A stretch of 64,000 nucleotides of DNA, taken from NCBI GenBank assembly GCA_052267165.1, contig JBKQHO010000022.1, forward strand, positions 62,001-126,000, in the 5' to 3' direction. Made by a program: the position numbers and the translations under genes. Shown here piece after piece: positions 34,360 to 42,215 of this stretch. The notes under the pieces were generated by a model. That model ran no database searches. It was not told the DNA's origin and was given only the letters and a program-made list of their open reading frames with translations. Within the stretch, counting starts at the first letter, position 1; each line of letters starts with the position of its first letter. This DNA comes from CAWICD01 sp052267165. GTDB taxonomy: Bacteria; Vulcanimicrobiota; Vulcanimicrobiia; Vulcanimicrobiales; Vulcanimicrobiaceae.

Positions 34360-36298
34360 GCAGCGGCCGTCCGCCGAGTGGCTGCGCTTCAGCGGTCTGG
34401 TGCGTGCTTATGGAGCGCGCACGATCTTCAGCGAGGTGGCGGGGAGCCTGCGCGACGGAACGAAGGTCGGGCTCGTCGGACCCAACGGCGGGGGAAAGTC
34501 TTCGCTCGTCCGCATCGTAGCCGGTCTCGAGGAACCCGACGGCGGGAGCATCGTGCGCGCTCGCGAGGCGCGTCTGGGCTACCTCGAGCAAAACGCCGCA
34601 GCCGACACGCAGACGACGCTCCGCGCGCTGCTCGCGAGCGCATTCGAGCACATCCACGCGGAGGAAGCGCGCGTGCGTGAGCTCGAAGCCGAGCTGAGCG
34701 CGGCGGCCGAGTCGGGCGATCTGGCGTGCCAAGAGCAGACGCTGCGCACCTACGGCGCCGCGCGCGAGCGCTTCGACCGTCACGGCGGCGCAAGCCTGGA
34801 AGCCCGAATGCGCTCGATGCTGGCCGCCTTCGGCTTCGGCGAAGGCGATCTCGACCGGCCGACCGGCGAATTCTCGGGAGGCCAACGCACGCGCGCTGCC
34901 CTCGCGCGGCTCTTTCTCGAGGAGCCCGACTATCTGATCCTCGACGAGCCGACTAACCACCTCGACCTCGAATCGGTGCGCTGGCTCGAGAACTTTCTGC
35001 GCGAGGATCCGCGCGCCGCGCTGGTCGTGTCGCACGACCGCTACTTCCTCGACCGCGTCGCTAGCGAGATCTGGGAGCTCGAAGGCGGCCGGCTGGAACG
35101 CTACGCGGTCACGCGCGACCGCGCCTATTCCGAATACGTCGAAGCGAAGGCGCTGCGGCTCGAGCTCGCGCAGCGCGCCTACGACAACTTTCGCGACGAA
35201 GAGCGGCGGCGCAACGCGGTCATTGCCGAACTGCGCACGCACGGTTCGCACAACTATGCTCAAGTTCGTAGCCGCGAGAAGCAGTTTGCAAAGCTCGAGC
35301 AGGTCGAAGCGCCGCGAGCGGCGGCCCGCACGATCGGCGTTTCGCTGGAAGCGGCACGGCGTGCGACGAGCGGCTTGGCGCTGACGGTTCGGGATTTGAC
35401 CAAGAGCTACGAGCGGCCGTTGTTCGCGAAGCTGTCGTTCGAGCTCAAGCGCGGGTCGCGGTTAGCCGTCGTCGGGCCCAACGGTTCGGGCAAGTCGACG
35501 CTGTTGAAGATCTTAGCGGAACGTCTTCCCGCCGACCGCGGCGAGGTCGAGCTCGCCGAAGGCGCGAGCGTCGCGTATTTCGCGCAGGACGCCGCCGACG
35601 AGCTTCCGGGCGGCGCGACGGCGGCGCAGGCCGTCCTCGACGGGAGCACGATCGCGCCGCAGGATGCGCGCGATCTGCTGGGACGCTTGGGGTTGAGCGG
35701 CGAGGCCGGCGACAAGGCGGTCGAAGCGTTCTCGGGCGGCGAGCGCCGGCGCATCATGCTCGCGCGCTTGATGGCGCGGGCCGCCGACTGCCTCTTCCTC
35801 GACGAGCCGACCAACGACCTCGACATCCCCAGCCGCGAGGCCCTCGAGTCGGTGCTCGCCGCATACGGCGGGGCGCTCGTCGTCGTCTCGCACGATCGCT
35901 ATCTTTTGCGCCGCGTTGCCGAGCGCGTGCTGTGGCTGCACGGCGGAAGCGCGACCATGTTCGAGACCGACTACGAAGGCTTCGAGAGCTTGCAGCGCGC
36001 CGCGCCGGTGGAAGCGGCGCCGAAGGCGCCCGCGCGCACGCCGAGCGCGGCGAAGCTCGAGCGCGAAGCGCGCTTGAACGAAGAACGGACGGCGCGCGCG
36101 CTGGCCGCGAGCGAACGCGAAGTCGAGCGCCTCGACCGCGAACGCTTGCGGCTGCAAGCCGCGTTTGCCGACTCGGGCTTGTACGCGGACGCGGCCCGCG
36201 TCGCCGCGCTGCAGGTCGAGCTCGATGCGGCGGAGGGTGCGCTCGCGAGCGCGTTCGACCGTTGGGAAACGCTCATGGCGGCGGCCGCGAAGCCGTGA
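34352..36298 (+). CDS. ABC-F family ATP-binding protein (Uup/EttA type)
   Basis: A 648-residue protein with two ATPase domains and no membrane part. Domain 1 has G-P-N-G-G-G-K-S, signature F-S-G-G-Q-R-T-R and I-L-D-E-P-T-N-H-L-D-L-E. A P-site-type linker (about 255-330, charged helices) follows, then domain 2 with G-P-N-G-S-G-K-S, F-S-G-G-E-R-R-R and F-L-D-E-P-T-N-D-L-D. The C-terminus ends in a coiled-coil (about 565-648, E/R/A-rich), as in Uup. Such proteins act on ribosomes or DNA branch structures. The ATG at 34352 overlaps the acyl-CoA ligase gene. Confidence 0.92.
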   Translation: MAEQRPSAEWLRFSGLVRAYGARTIFSEVAGSLRDGTKVGLVGPNGGGKSSLVRIVAGLEEPDGGSIVRAREARLGYLEQNAAADTQTTLRALLASAFEHIHAEEARVRELEAELSAAAESGDLACQEQTLRTYGAARERFDRHGGASLEARMRSMLAAFGFGEGDLDRPTGEFSGGQRTRAALARLFLEEPDYLILDEPTNHLDLESVRWLENFLREDPRAALVVSHDRYFLDRVASEIWELEGGRLERYAVTRDRAYSEYVEAKALRLELAQRAYDNFRDEERRRNAVIAELRTHGSHNYAQVRSREKQFAKLEQVEAPRAAARTIGVSLEAARRATSGLALTVRDLTKSYERPLFAKLSFELKRGSRLAVVGPNGSGKSTLLKILAERLPADRGEVELAEGASVAYFAQDAADELPGGATAAQAVLDGSTIAPQDARDLLGRLGLSGEAGDKAVEAFSGGERRRIMLARLMARAADCLFLDEPTNDLDIPSREALESVLAAYGGALVVVSHDRYLLRRVAERVLWLHGGSATMFETDYEGFESLQRAAPVEAAPKAPARTPSAAKLEREARLNEERTARALAASEREVERLDRERLRLQAAFADSGLYADAARVAALQVELDAAEGALASAFDRWETLMAAAAKP

Positions 36299-36909
36299 AC
36301 GGTTGGAGTTCCTTTTGCCCAAAGCGCGAGCCCCGCGCAAAGGAACGATGCGCCCAGCATCGCGCCGCCCAGCACGTCGCTCGGATGGTGGGCGCTTAAG
36401 GCGAGGCGCGACCAGCAGATGCCGGCGATCCACGGCACGAGCACGACCGCGGCCAAGACTTTGCGCTCCTGAGTTTGCAGGCCGGCAACGACGATCAGCA
36501 GCAGACCTCCGTAAAAGACGATCGCCGTGCTCGCGTGTCCGCTGGGATACGAGAAGCCCGTCTCGCGCCGAAAGCGCCAGCGCAGCGGCCTGGCGCGGCG
36601 GAAGATGCTCTTGAGCAGTGCCGCCGCGGCCTGCGAGAGCAGCTGCAAAACGACGATGTCGGCGACCGGCAGGAGGGAGACGCGTTCGACCCATGCGATC
36701 GCCGCAGCCGCCGCGGCGACCGCGGTCAGCGCGGGCGCGTATCCCGACCGCGTCAGTGCGACGGCAAGCCGCGAGCCGCGCTCGACTTCTTCGGGTTCGA
36801 GCCCGGCCGACGCCGGCGGGGGTTGCCGCATCGCGCGCGAGCCCAGTCCGAGCACGAGCAGCAACAGGACGGCAGCCGCCTCCCAAAGCCGGGCCTCGAC
36901 CGCGGTCAC
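35971..36909 (-). CDS. PAP2-family lipid phosphatase with an odd C-terminal extension
   Basis: A 312-residue frame whose first 205 residues are a PAP2 phosphatase with five or six helices. The three catalytic motifs are K-x6-R-P (K-S-I-F-R-R-A-R-P), P-S-G-H-A-S, and S-R-x5-H-x3-D (S-R-L-A-L-S-A-H-H-P-S-D). The GTG start at 36909 overlaps the stop of the lipid kinase gene, so the pair forms an operon that could turn over phosphatidic acid or undecaprenyl pyrophosphate. The last 110 residues, Ser/Ala/Arg-rich and unlike a fold, are read from the antisense strand of the ABC-F gene. The original stop was probably near 36300 and was lost. Confidence 0.82.
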   Translation of the reverse strand: MTAVEARLWEAAAVLLLLVLGLGSRAMRQPPPASAGLEPEEVERGSRLAVALTRSGYAPALTAVAAAAAAIAWVERVSLLPVADIVVLQLLSQAAAALLKSIFRRARPLRWRFRRETGFSYPSGHASTAIVFYGGLLLIVVAGLQTQERKVLAAVVLVPWIAGICWSRLALSAHHPSDVLGGAMLGASFLCAGLALWAKGTPTVHGFAAAAMSVSQRSNALASAPSAASSSTCSAATRAASAYKPESANAACSRKRSRSRRSTSRSLAASARAVRSSFKRASRSSFAALGVRAGAFGAASTGAARCKLSKPS

Positions 36910-37823
36910 GTCCCGGTGAAACCCTGCGGGACCAGCACGCGCAACGCGCGCCGCGCGATGCTGAAGTGCACCGGCGTCTTGCCGTACGCTTCGCCGTCGA
37001 CGTCGACGAATTGCTTGGGATGCGTCTTGATGACAACTTCTTTTGCCGAGAAGTAGTCGGCATCGGCGAGCGTCGTGTGCTTTCCCCGGTACATCGCAAG
37101 GAACATGCGAGCGACGTCCCAGCGGCTCAATCCGCTCGTCGTGAAAACCGAGAGCAGCCCGTCGACGATCGTGGCGTCGGGCAGGACCGGGGTAAAGCCG
37201 AAATACCGGCCGTTGGCGACGATGAGCTGGTGCGTGCGCAGCCGAATCTCGTCGCCTTCCCAGCGAATCTTCGCTTCGAAGGCGCGGTTCGACAGGATCG
37301 GCAGGACGCCGGCGGCGGCATAGCTCGCTGGCCCGAGGATCTTCTTGAGGAGGTTCGGCGTGCGCCGAGCGATCGTCGAGGACAGGCCGATCGTCGCGAA
37401 GTTAGCGAAGTACGTTCCGTTGACGACGCCCAGGTCGACGCGCGCGACGCAGCCGCCGGCGATGACGTCGACGGCGCGCTCGACGTCCGACGGTATCCCG
37501 AGGCTCAGAGCGAAGCTGTTTCCGGTTCCGAACGGCAGCACGCCGAGAACGCTCTTCGTGCGGGCGAACGCGCCGACGGCGCCGGTCATGGTGCCGTCGC
37601 CGCCGCCGATAATGATGAGCTCGCAGCCGTCCTTGACGTAGCGTTCGACCCGGCGCCGCACCTCGCGGCCGTCGCGGACGTTGTGTGCGGCGGCGATCGT
37701 CACGCCGCGTGCCGCAAGCAACTCGTGCGCCCGAGCGTAGAGCTCGGTCGTGCGGCGCGAGTGGAGATTCCCGATAATGACGGCCGAGCGCTTGCCGTCG
37801 TGAGCCGGAACGTCTGATCCCAC
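36906..37823 (-). CDS. Diacylglycerol kinase-family lipid kinase (YegS/BmrU-like)
   Basis: A 305-residue lipid kinase. The nucleotide motif G-G-G-D-G-T is at about 74-79, preceded by an N-terminal strand (V-I-I-G-N-L-H-S). L-P-F-G-T-G-N-S-F-A and D-L-G-V-V-N-G-x-Y-F-x-N-F-A-T-I-G follow, with V-D-V-D-G-E near the C-terminus. The substrate is a lipid such as diacylglycerol, phosphorylated with ATP at the membrane. The start is a GTG at 37823. It is followed with GTGA overlap by the PAP2 phosphatase, which catalyses the opposite kind of reaction. Confidence 0.9.
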   Translation of the reverse strand: MGSDVPAHDGKRSAVIIGNLHSRRTTELYARAHELLAARGVTIAAAHNVRDGREVRRRVERYVKDGCELIIIGGGDGTMTGAVGAFARTKSVLGVLPFGTGNSFALSLGIPSDVERAVDVIAGGCVARVDLGVVNGTYFANFATIGLSSTIARRTPNLLKKILGPASYAAAGVLPILSNRAFEAKIRWEGDEIRLRTHQLIVANGRYFGFTPVLPDATIVDGLLSVFTTSGLSRWDVARMFLAMYRGKHTTLADADYFSAKEVVIKTHPKQFVDVDGEAYGKTPVHFSIARRALRVLVPQGFTGT

Positions 37824-37900
37824 GGCACGTACATACCCGTCGCACGCCTCGTCCTCCCCGACGGTAGTGGGCGCGTCCGTGCGCGTCGAAAAGGCCGCCG

Positions 37901-38527
37901 ATGAGCGCGGGGATCTATTTCAAGGCGATGCTGTTGGGCCTGGCGATCGCGGCGCCGGTCGGGCCCATGTCGCTGCTTTGCATGCGTCGCACGCTTTCCC
38001 AGGGCTGGGCTCTCGGAATTGCAACCGGACTCGGCATCGCGACGGGCGACGGGCTCTACGCGCTGGTCGCGGCGCTGGGCCTCGCCGGCGTCTCGCACTT
38101 CGTGCTCGCTCATGGCGCGATGCTGCACCTCGCCGCCGGTCTCTTTCTCGTGTACCTCGGCCTGCGCACGTTCTTGACCGACGATGCGGCCGCCGCTCGC
38201 ACGCGCGGACCGCAAACCAGCTCGGTACCCTCGGCCTACGCGACCTCCGTCCTGTTGACGCTGACCAATCCGCCTACGATCGTCATGTTTGCGGCCGCGT
38301 TCGCGGCGCTCGCGCCGCGCGCCGGCCTGGTGCCGAGCACGGCGCTGGTCACCGTTGCCGGAGTATTTTCCGGTTCGGCCTTATGGTGGCTCGGCTTGAC
38401 GCTCGCGATCGCAGGCGCACGGCACGCGTTGAGCGCGGGCGCGCGCAAGCGAATCGACCAGGTCAGCGGTTTCGCGTTAGCGGCTCTGGGCGCATTCGAG
38501 GTGCGCCGCGCCTTCGTCGAACGGTAG
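37901..38527 (+). CDS. LysE-family amino-acid exporter
   Basis: A 208-residue membrane protein with six helices. The N-terminal signature is G-L-A-I-A-A-P-V-G-P-M-S-L-L-C-M-R-R-T-L (about 13-32), followed by G-I-A-T-G-L-G-I-A-T-G-D and F-L-V-Y-L-G-L-R-T-F; helix 4 has L-T-L-T-N-P-P-T-I. These are standard for LysE/RhtB exporters. The amino acid exported cannot be told from the sequence. Divergent from the lipid kinase with 77 bases between. Confidence 0.9.
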   Translation: MSAGIYFKAMLLGLAIAAPVGPMSLLCMRRTLSQGWALGIATGLGIATGDGLYALVAALGLAGVSHFVLAHGAMLHLAAGLFLVYLGLRTFLTDDAAAARTRGPQTSSVPSAYATSVLLTLTNPPTIVMFAAAFAALAPRAGLVPSTALVTVAGVFSGSALWWLGLTLAIAGARHALSAGARKRIDQVSGFALAALGAFEVRRAFVER

Positions 38528-38695
38528 TATACCGTCTCCGACAGTCGTTCGGCGCTTTTCCGCGGCCGTCGCGTCGCTCGTCGCTCAAAGGGCTCTGCCA
38601 TTCTTCGCTCCTGCCTCAATGCAGCCACGAAAAATCGCTCTCAGTTTGTGTAAACCTACGTCGAAGACGGTGCTCTAGCGATTCTTGGGAAGCGC

Positions 38696-38965
38696 TTACG
38701 GGGACGGGTGACGCTTGGCCGCCCGCTCGGCGCGTGCCGCGAGCGCCTTGTCGTGCGGGCTGCAGCCGGTCACGAGAAAGAGGCCGGGGCCTTCGGGCTC
38801 CGCCTTACAGCCGCAGTTCCAGCCCCAAGCGTCGGCGCGAGGTTCGTGCTCGGCGGCATCCCAATACCGCGGCTCGGTGCGCTCCGGACGTCCCAGCACC
38901 GTGATGACGGAGCCGGTCGGCAGCCGGTACGTGTGCGGCGGCGTGGGCTCCGCCCCAGATTCCAT
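38696..38965 (-). CDS. Small uncharacterised protein with a Cys-x-Cys motif, 89 aa
   Basis: The ATG at 38965 has AAGGAAAG upstream. The first half is a small strand region (T-G-S-V-I-T-V-L-G-R-P-E-R-T-E-P-R-Y-W). The middle has W-G-W-N-C-G-C, and G-L-F-L-V-T-G-C-S-P-H-D-K follows with a basic helix. Three Cys and one His could bind a metal. No family recognised. Confidence 0.55.
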   Translation of the reverse strand: MESGAEPTPPHTYRLPTGSVITVLGRPERTEPRYWDAAEHEPRADAWGWNCGCKAEPEGPGLFLVTGCSPHDKALAARAERAAKRHPSP

Positions 38966-39016
38966 CCGGATTCTTTCCTTGAACGCGGGACGATTACTGC
39001 CGGCAGGCGGCCGCCG

Positions 39017-39372
39017 ATGACCCGGAGCGTGCTCGCGAACGGCCTGCGCTTCGACGAGACGTGCGGCGAGGTGACCGTCTGGCACTCTGCTTGCACGGAT
39101 TTCCCGAGCTCGCCTATTCCCGGCGCCATCAAGTCCCGCTGCTGGCGCACCTGGGCTATCGCGTTTGGGCGCCGAACTTGCGAGGCTGAGAGCAGCCGTC
39201 CGCGTAAGGTCGCCGAGTATGGCGTGCGACAAGTCGCGCTTTCCGGAGGGCGTTCTCGAGATCTAGAAGCAGCCGCGCGACGGCCGGGAGCGCTGACCGG
39301 TAGCTGAACTGGGATCGCGCGCTGCCCTGGCGCGGCTACGGCGAGCTGCTGCGCGATGCTCGTGCAGACTAG
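39017..39372 (+). pseudogene. Decayed epoxide-hydrolase-like alpha/beta hydrolase
   Basis: Read through changing frames, the sequence gives the start of an epoxide hydrolase: L-A-N-G-L-R-F, then in the next frame L-C-L-H-G-F-P-E-L-A-Y-S-R-R-H-Q and L-L-A-H-L-G-Y-R-V-W-A-P-N-L-R-G, interrupted by TGA. It continues in another frame as S-S-R-P-R-K-V-A-E-Y. A jump then leads to P-G-A-L-T-G and, one frame off, L-N-W-D-R-A-L-P-W-R, which matches a mid-to-late part of the same family. At least three frame changes and a large internal deletion are present. The last bases touch the stop of the transglutaminase-like gene. Confidence 0.65.
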
Positions 39373-40319
39373 GCCGCGTAACGGATGCCGGTGACGGCGA
39401 CTCTCCGGCGGCTGGAAAGCTGGCCGCCGGGCCCGCAGAAGCTGCCCGAGGTCGGCGCGACGTCGTCGTAGTCGCGCCCCACCGCGACGACGACGTACTT
39501 GAGCGTGACCGCGCGACCGTGCGTCGGGTCGAGCGCGGCGACGACCGCTCGCGAACCTTCCGGCACGATGAGCTCGACCCAGGCATGGGTCGCGCCTTCA
39601 CCGATGAGATGGCCGGAGACATAGCGGGCGGCGATTCCACACGAGCGCGCCAGCGCGAGCATCACATGCGCGTAATCCTGGCACACGCCGCTGCGTTGCG
39701 AGAACGCCTCCGCGGCCGTGGTCCGCACGTCGGTCGAGTCCTGATCGTAGCGCATCTCGGCGTGGACGAACGCGTTGACCGCGTGCGCCAGCTCGAGCGG
39801 GTCGCGGTGCTGGAGGCGCAATTCACCGGCCGCTTCGAGCAGGGCGGCATCCGGCCGCGTCAGCCGGGTCGGCGCGAGCAACAGCGGCTCGCGCAACATG
39901 GCGGCAGAAATTGGGGGCAAGTCCGCGGAAAAGCGGCGGCGCAGCACGGTACGCAGACCGAAAGCGATCGATTCATGCACCACCGGCGCGGAAACCATGA
40001 TCACCGGGTTCCCGAAGGCATCCGCCGCGGCGCGCGCCGGAACGTTCGGCGAGACGTCGAGCTGGTGGGCCAGCCGCCGCTGGTCGCCATGGCGCTGGCG
40101 CGGAACGATCACGAGTCGGTGGCGCAGATCGCTGATCGGGCCGGGGTACTCGTAGCGGAACTCTTGCTCGATCAGATAGGTCGCCTCGGACACGGCACTC
40201 CAGCGGATCCCCTTCTCGTCGAGGGGAGCGCCGGGCAGCGGTTGGGCGACCGATCTCAGCTCCATGGCCTTTAATGCGACCCCCGCTCCCGGTTTGCTTT
40301 TCGACATATGGACAGCCAA
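39369..40319 (-). CDS. Transglutaminase-like cysteine protease-fold protein
   Basis: Up to 316 residues. An N-terminal beta domain (about 35-150, with Y-E-Y-P-G-P-I-S-D-L-R-H-R-L) precedes a transglutaminase core. The triad is Cys in R-S-G-V-C-Q-D-Y-A-H-V, His in A-T-H-A-W-V-E-L, and Asp in L-D-P-T-H-G. R-Y-V-S-G-H-L between them is also conserved. Such proteins act as proteases or peptidases in bacteria, often beside circularly permuted ATP-grasp genes, which are absent here. No signal peptide. The start may be ATG at 40319, 40307 or 40265. Confidence 0.87.
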   Translation of the reverse strand: MAVHMSKSKPGAGVALKAMELRSVAQPLPGAPLDEKGIRWSAVSEATYLIEQEFRYEYPGPISDLRHRLVIVPRQRHGDQRRLAHQLDVSPNVPARAAADAFGNPVIMVSAPVVHESIAFGLRTVLRRRFSADLPPISAAMLREPLLLAPTRLTRPDAALLEAAGELRLQHRDPLELAHAVNAFVHAEMRYDQDSTDVRTTAAEAFSQRSGVCQDYAHVMLALARSCGIAARYVSGHLIGEGATHAWVELIVPEGSRAVVAALDPTHGRAVTLKYVVVAVGRDYDDVAPTSGSFCGPGGQLSSRRRVAVTGIRYAA

Positions 40320-40394
40320 GCCGGCCTCGCTTCAGTCCCATAGAGAAGACGCCGGTCCGTTTCCGGGCCGGCGTCTCGCGCGTGGTCTTGCGCT

Positions 40395-40616
40395 TTAGGT
40401 GTTGTTGCGGACGCTCCGCTTGGCCTTGTCCACGTCGGCCAGCACGTCGTGCTTCGCCTCGTTGGCCACGGAGCCGGCCTTCTCGCCTGGCGTCATCAGG
40501 TCGCCATTGAGCTCCCGATTCTCGCGCTCGGCCTCGGCCTGGCTGCGATGGCCGGCCTCGTTGACCGCGTCCTTGGCGTTGTCACCGAATTTCTTGAGCT
40601 CTTCCCGAAGTCCCAT
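40395..40616 (-). CDS. Small stress-response-type helical protein, 73 aa
   Basis: A 73-residue, highly charged helical protein (E-E-L-K-K-F-G-D-N-A-K-D-A-V-N-E-A-G-H-R then M-T-P-G-E-K-A-G-S-V-A-N-E-A-K-H). This pattern of a basic/acidic amphipathic helix plus M-T-P-G-E-K is common in short CsbD- or LEA-like stress proteins. It follows the 52-aa membrane protein gene after 16 bases, with AGGAG about 13 bases before its ATG at 40616. It may protect proteins or membranes during desiccation or osmotic stress (inference). Confidence 0.78.
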   Translation of the reverse strand: MGLREELKKFGDNAKDAVNEAGHRSQAEAERENRELNGDLMTPGEKAGSVANEAKHDVLADVDKAKRSVRNNT

Positions 40617-40632
40617 ATGTTGTTATTAACTC

Positions 40633-40791
40633 CTATACTGTTGCACTGCGCCCGGTGATCAAGTTGTAAACCAGTACGATCAACGCGACGACGAGTAGAA
40701 TGTGGATGAGCCCGCCTCCGATATGCGCCACTAGGCCGATCAACCAGAGAGCGAACAGAACCGAAACCACCGTCCAGAGAATTCCAGCCAC
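40633..40791 (-). CDS. Lmo0937-type small membrane protein, 52 aa
   Basis: A GTG at 40791 preceded by a perfect AGGAGGTGA opens 52 codons ending in TAG at 40633. The peptide is two membrane helices (A-G-I-L-W-T-V-V-S-V-L-F-A-L-W-L-I-G-L-V, then H-I-L-L-V-V-A-L-I-V-L-V-Y-N-L-I) joined by H-I-G-G-G. This is the lmo0937/DUF5670 pattern of L-W-L-x-G and I-H-I-L-L-V. The family is found with general-stress genes; here it leads the two-gene unit with the helical stress protein. Its function is unknown. Confidence 0.8.
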   Translation of the reverse strand: MAGILWTVVSVLFALWLIGLVAHIGGGLIHILLVVALIVLVYNLITGRSATV

Positions 40792-40929
40792 GCTCTCACC
40801 TCCTCACTTAACCGCTTTATCTGAACTTACACGAAGCGTTTTGTTCCCGACGCGGAACTCTGCTAAACATTGCGAAGTCCGCATTCGAAGCGAAGGAGCA
40901 TGTTTAAGATTCCGAAGGAGCGTTCTTGA

Positions 40930-41514
40930 GTGCGAGAGACATTGTTCCGGCTGCGCGGCCCGCTGCCCGCGGCGGGCGCGTTGCTGGGCGTGGCGCTGGG
41001 CGAAACGTACGCGCACGTTCGGCCGGGCAGCGTCTTCGCGCAACCGGTGTACCTCTTGCTCGCCCCCTTCGCGCCGGAGCGCGGCTCGCGCGCCGGTCTG
41101 CTTGCCGGGCTGGCTTGCGTCGCCCTGGGCTACGTACTGCGCGTCGGGGGCGCCAGCTATCTCGCTGCCGACGTCGTGTGGTCGCACGCGATCGAAAGCG
41201 ATTCGCTCGTGATCGCGGGCCCGTTTCGCTTCGTGCGCCATCCGCTCTACCTCGGCACGCTCTTGATCCTCGCGGGCGCGGCCGTCACGCTGCCGCTGGC
41301 CGCGGTCGGCGCTGGGAGCGCACGCGCCAGCAGCGCGTGCCCGAATGATGTCATACGCGACCCGTTCTACGGGCGCAGGCGCCACACCAGTGCCAGACCG
41401 ATAGCGCCGATCATGTACGGTCCGAAAGCGACCGACTCGCGCTTGCGATTGCGGCCGACGGCTACGAGTACCATGCCCAGCGAGGCGCTTGCCAACACCA
41501 GCATCGACGTCTGA
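40930..41514 (+). CDS. Truncated isoprenylcysteine/phospholipid methyltransferase-like membrane protein
   Basis: The GTG at 40930 follows AAGGAG. Three membrane helices and G-P-F-R-F-V-R-H-P-L-Y-L-G-T-L-L-I (about 95-112) identify an ICMT/PEMT-type methyltransferase; that segment binds S-adenosylmethionine. The family should continue with a fourth helix and an E-E-x-x-L-x-x-x-F-G-x-x-Y region. Instead the frame turns to non-protein-like sequence at about residue 130 and for its last 148 bases is antisense to the prepilin peptidase gene. It is probably inactive. Confidence 0.65.
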   Translation: MRETLFRLRGPLPAAGALLGVALGETYAHVRPGSVFAQPVYLLLAPFAPERGSRAGLLAGLACVALGYVLRVGGASYLAADVVWSHAIESDSLVIAGPFRFVRHPLYLGTLLILAGAAVTLPLAAVGAGSARASSACPNDVIRDPFYGRRRHTSARPIAPIMYGPKATDSRLRLRPTATSTMPSEALANTSIDV

Positions 41515-41996
41515 ATCCCGAGCAGTGCTCCGGCGAGCGCCGCCAGCTTCGCGTCGTCCCAGCCCAAGCCCCGGCCCTTGGAAGCGAACGCGATGATCGC
41601 GAACGGGACGAACGGGACGGCCGCGTCGAGTGCCAAGATCCACTCTCGTTCGACGAGCGACGAGATCAGCACCGCTCCCAGCGGTATCAGCGTGAACGCG
41701 TCGGACATCGTACCGTACGCGAGCGAACCATGCCAGCAGCCCGCGAGGGAAACGCACACGACGGCACCGAGCAGCAGCGTCTGCCAATCGGCGCCTCCGA
41801 ATGAGGCGATGGCCCCGAGGATGCCGGCCGCCACGAGCAAGACGCGCATCGCCGGCCTGCGCGGCTCGGGCGATTCCTCGTCGCGCAGGACCCGCGCGCC
41901 CAGAGCGACGCTCAACTCTATGCCGAGAAACGCAGCGCAGGCGAAGACGCCGGCCGCAATCAGCGCTCCGAGCAACGACGAAAGAGCGGCGATCAT
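41367..41996 (-). CDS. Prepilin peptidase (A24/TadV-CpaA-like)
   Basis: A 209-residue polytopic aspartic peptidase with six or seven helices. The two catalytic Asp residues appear in T-M-S-D-A-F-T-L-I-P (about 97) and in K-G-R-G-L-G-W-D-D-A-K-L (about 150), where the family has G-x-G-D. It lacks the N-terminal methyltransferase/zinc part of classical PilD, as is normal for TadV/CpaA. It is divergent from the Flp pilin gene with a CRP-type operator in the 219-base gap, so it most likely cleaves that pilin and the TadE/G-type prepilins. Confidence 0.85.
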   Translation of the reverse strand: MIAALSSLLGALIAAGVFACAAFLGIELSVALGARVLRDEESPEPRRPAMRVLLVAAGILGAIASFGGADWQTLLLGAVVCVSLAGCWHGSLAYGTMSDAFTLIPLGAVLISSLVEREWILALDAAVPFVPFAIIAFASKGRGLGWDDAKLAALAGALLGIQTSMLVLASASLGMVLVAVGRNRKRESVAFGPYMIGAIGLALVWRLRP

Positions 41997-42054
41997 CAGC
42001 GAAGAATACCCACGTGAAGAGTGTCGGCCGCGGCCCGCACGATTTAAGCCGACC

Positions 42055-42070
42055 TGTGACGTGCATCACA
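42055..42070. promoter_or_regulatory. CRP-type operator, perfect half-sites
   Basis: TGTGA (42055-42059), six bases, TCACA (42066-42070) is an exact match to the CRP core, and it continues into TTT on the right as in the extended consensus. It lies between the divergent prepilin peptidase (start 41996) and Flp pilin (start 42216) genes. A CRP/FNR-family regulator with an R-E-T-V-x-R recognition helix is encoded at 58981-59703. I could not identify a -10/-35 pair at a canonical class I or class II distance on either side. Confidence 0.7.
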
Positions 42071-42215
42071 TTTGGTTACGCTTCGTTAAATGCGCTTTGT
42101 GAAAAGAGCGTTAACTTGCACCATTGAACAGGTGCCATCCTGCGCTTACTGAACTACGAAGCCGCGGGAAGATATCCGACCTCGCACATCCACGCTTTAT
42201 TCGTAGGTTGCGTTC

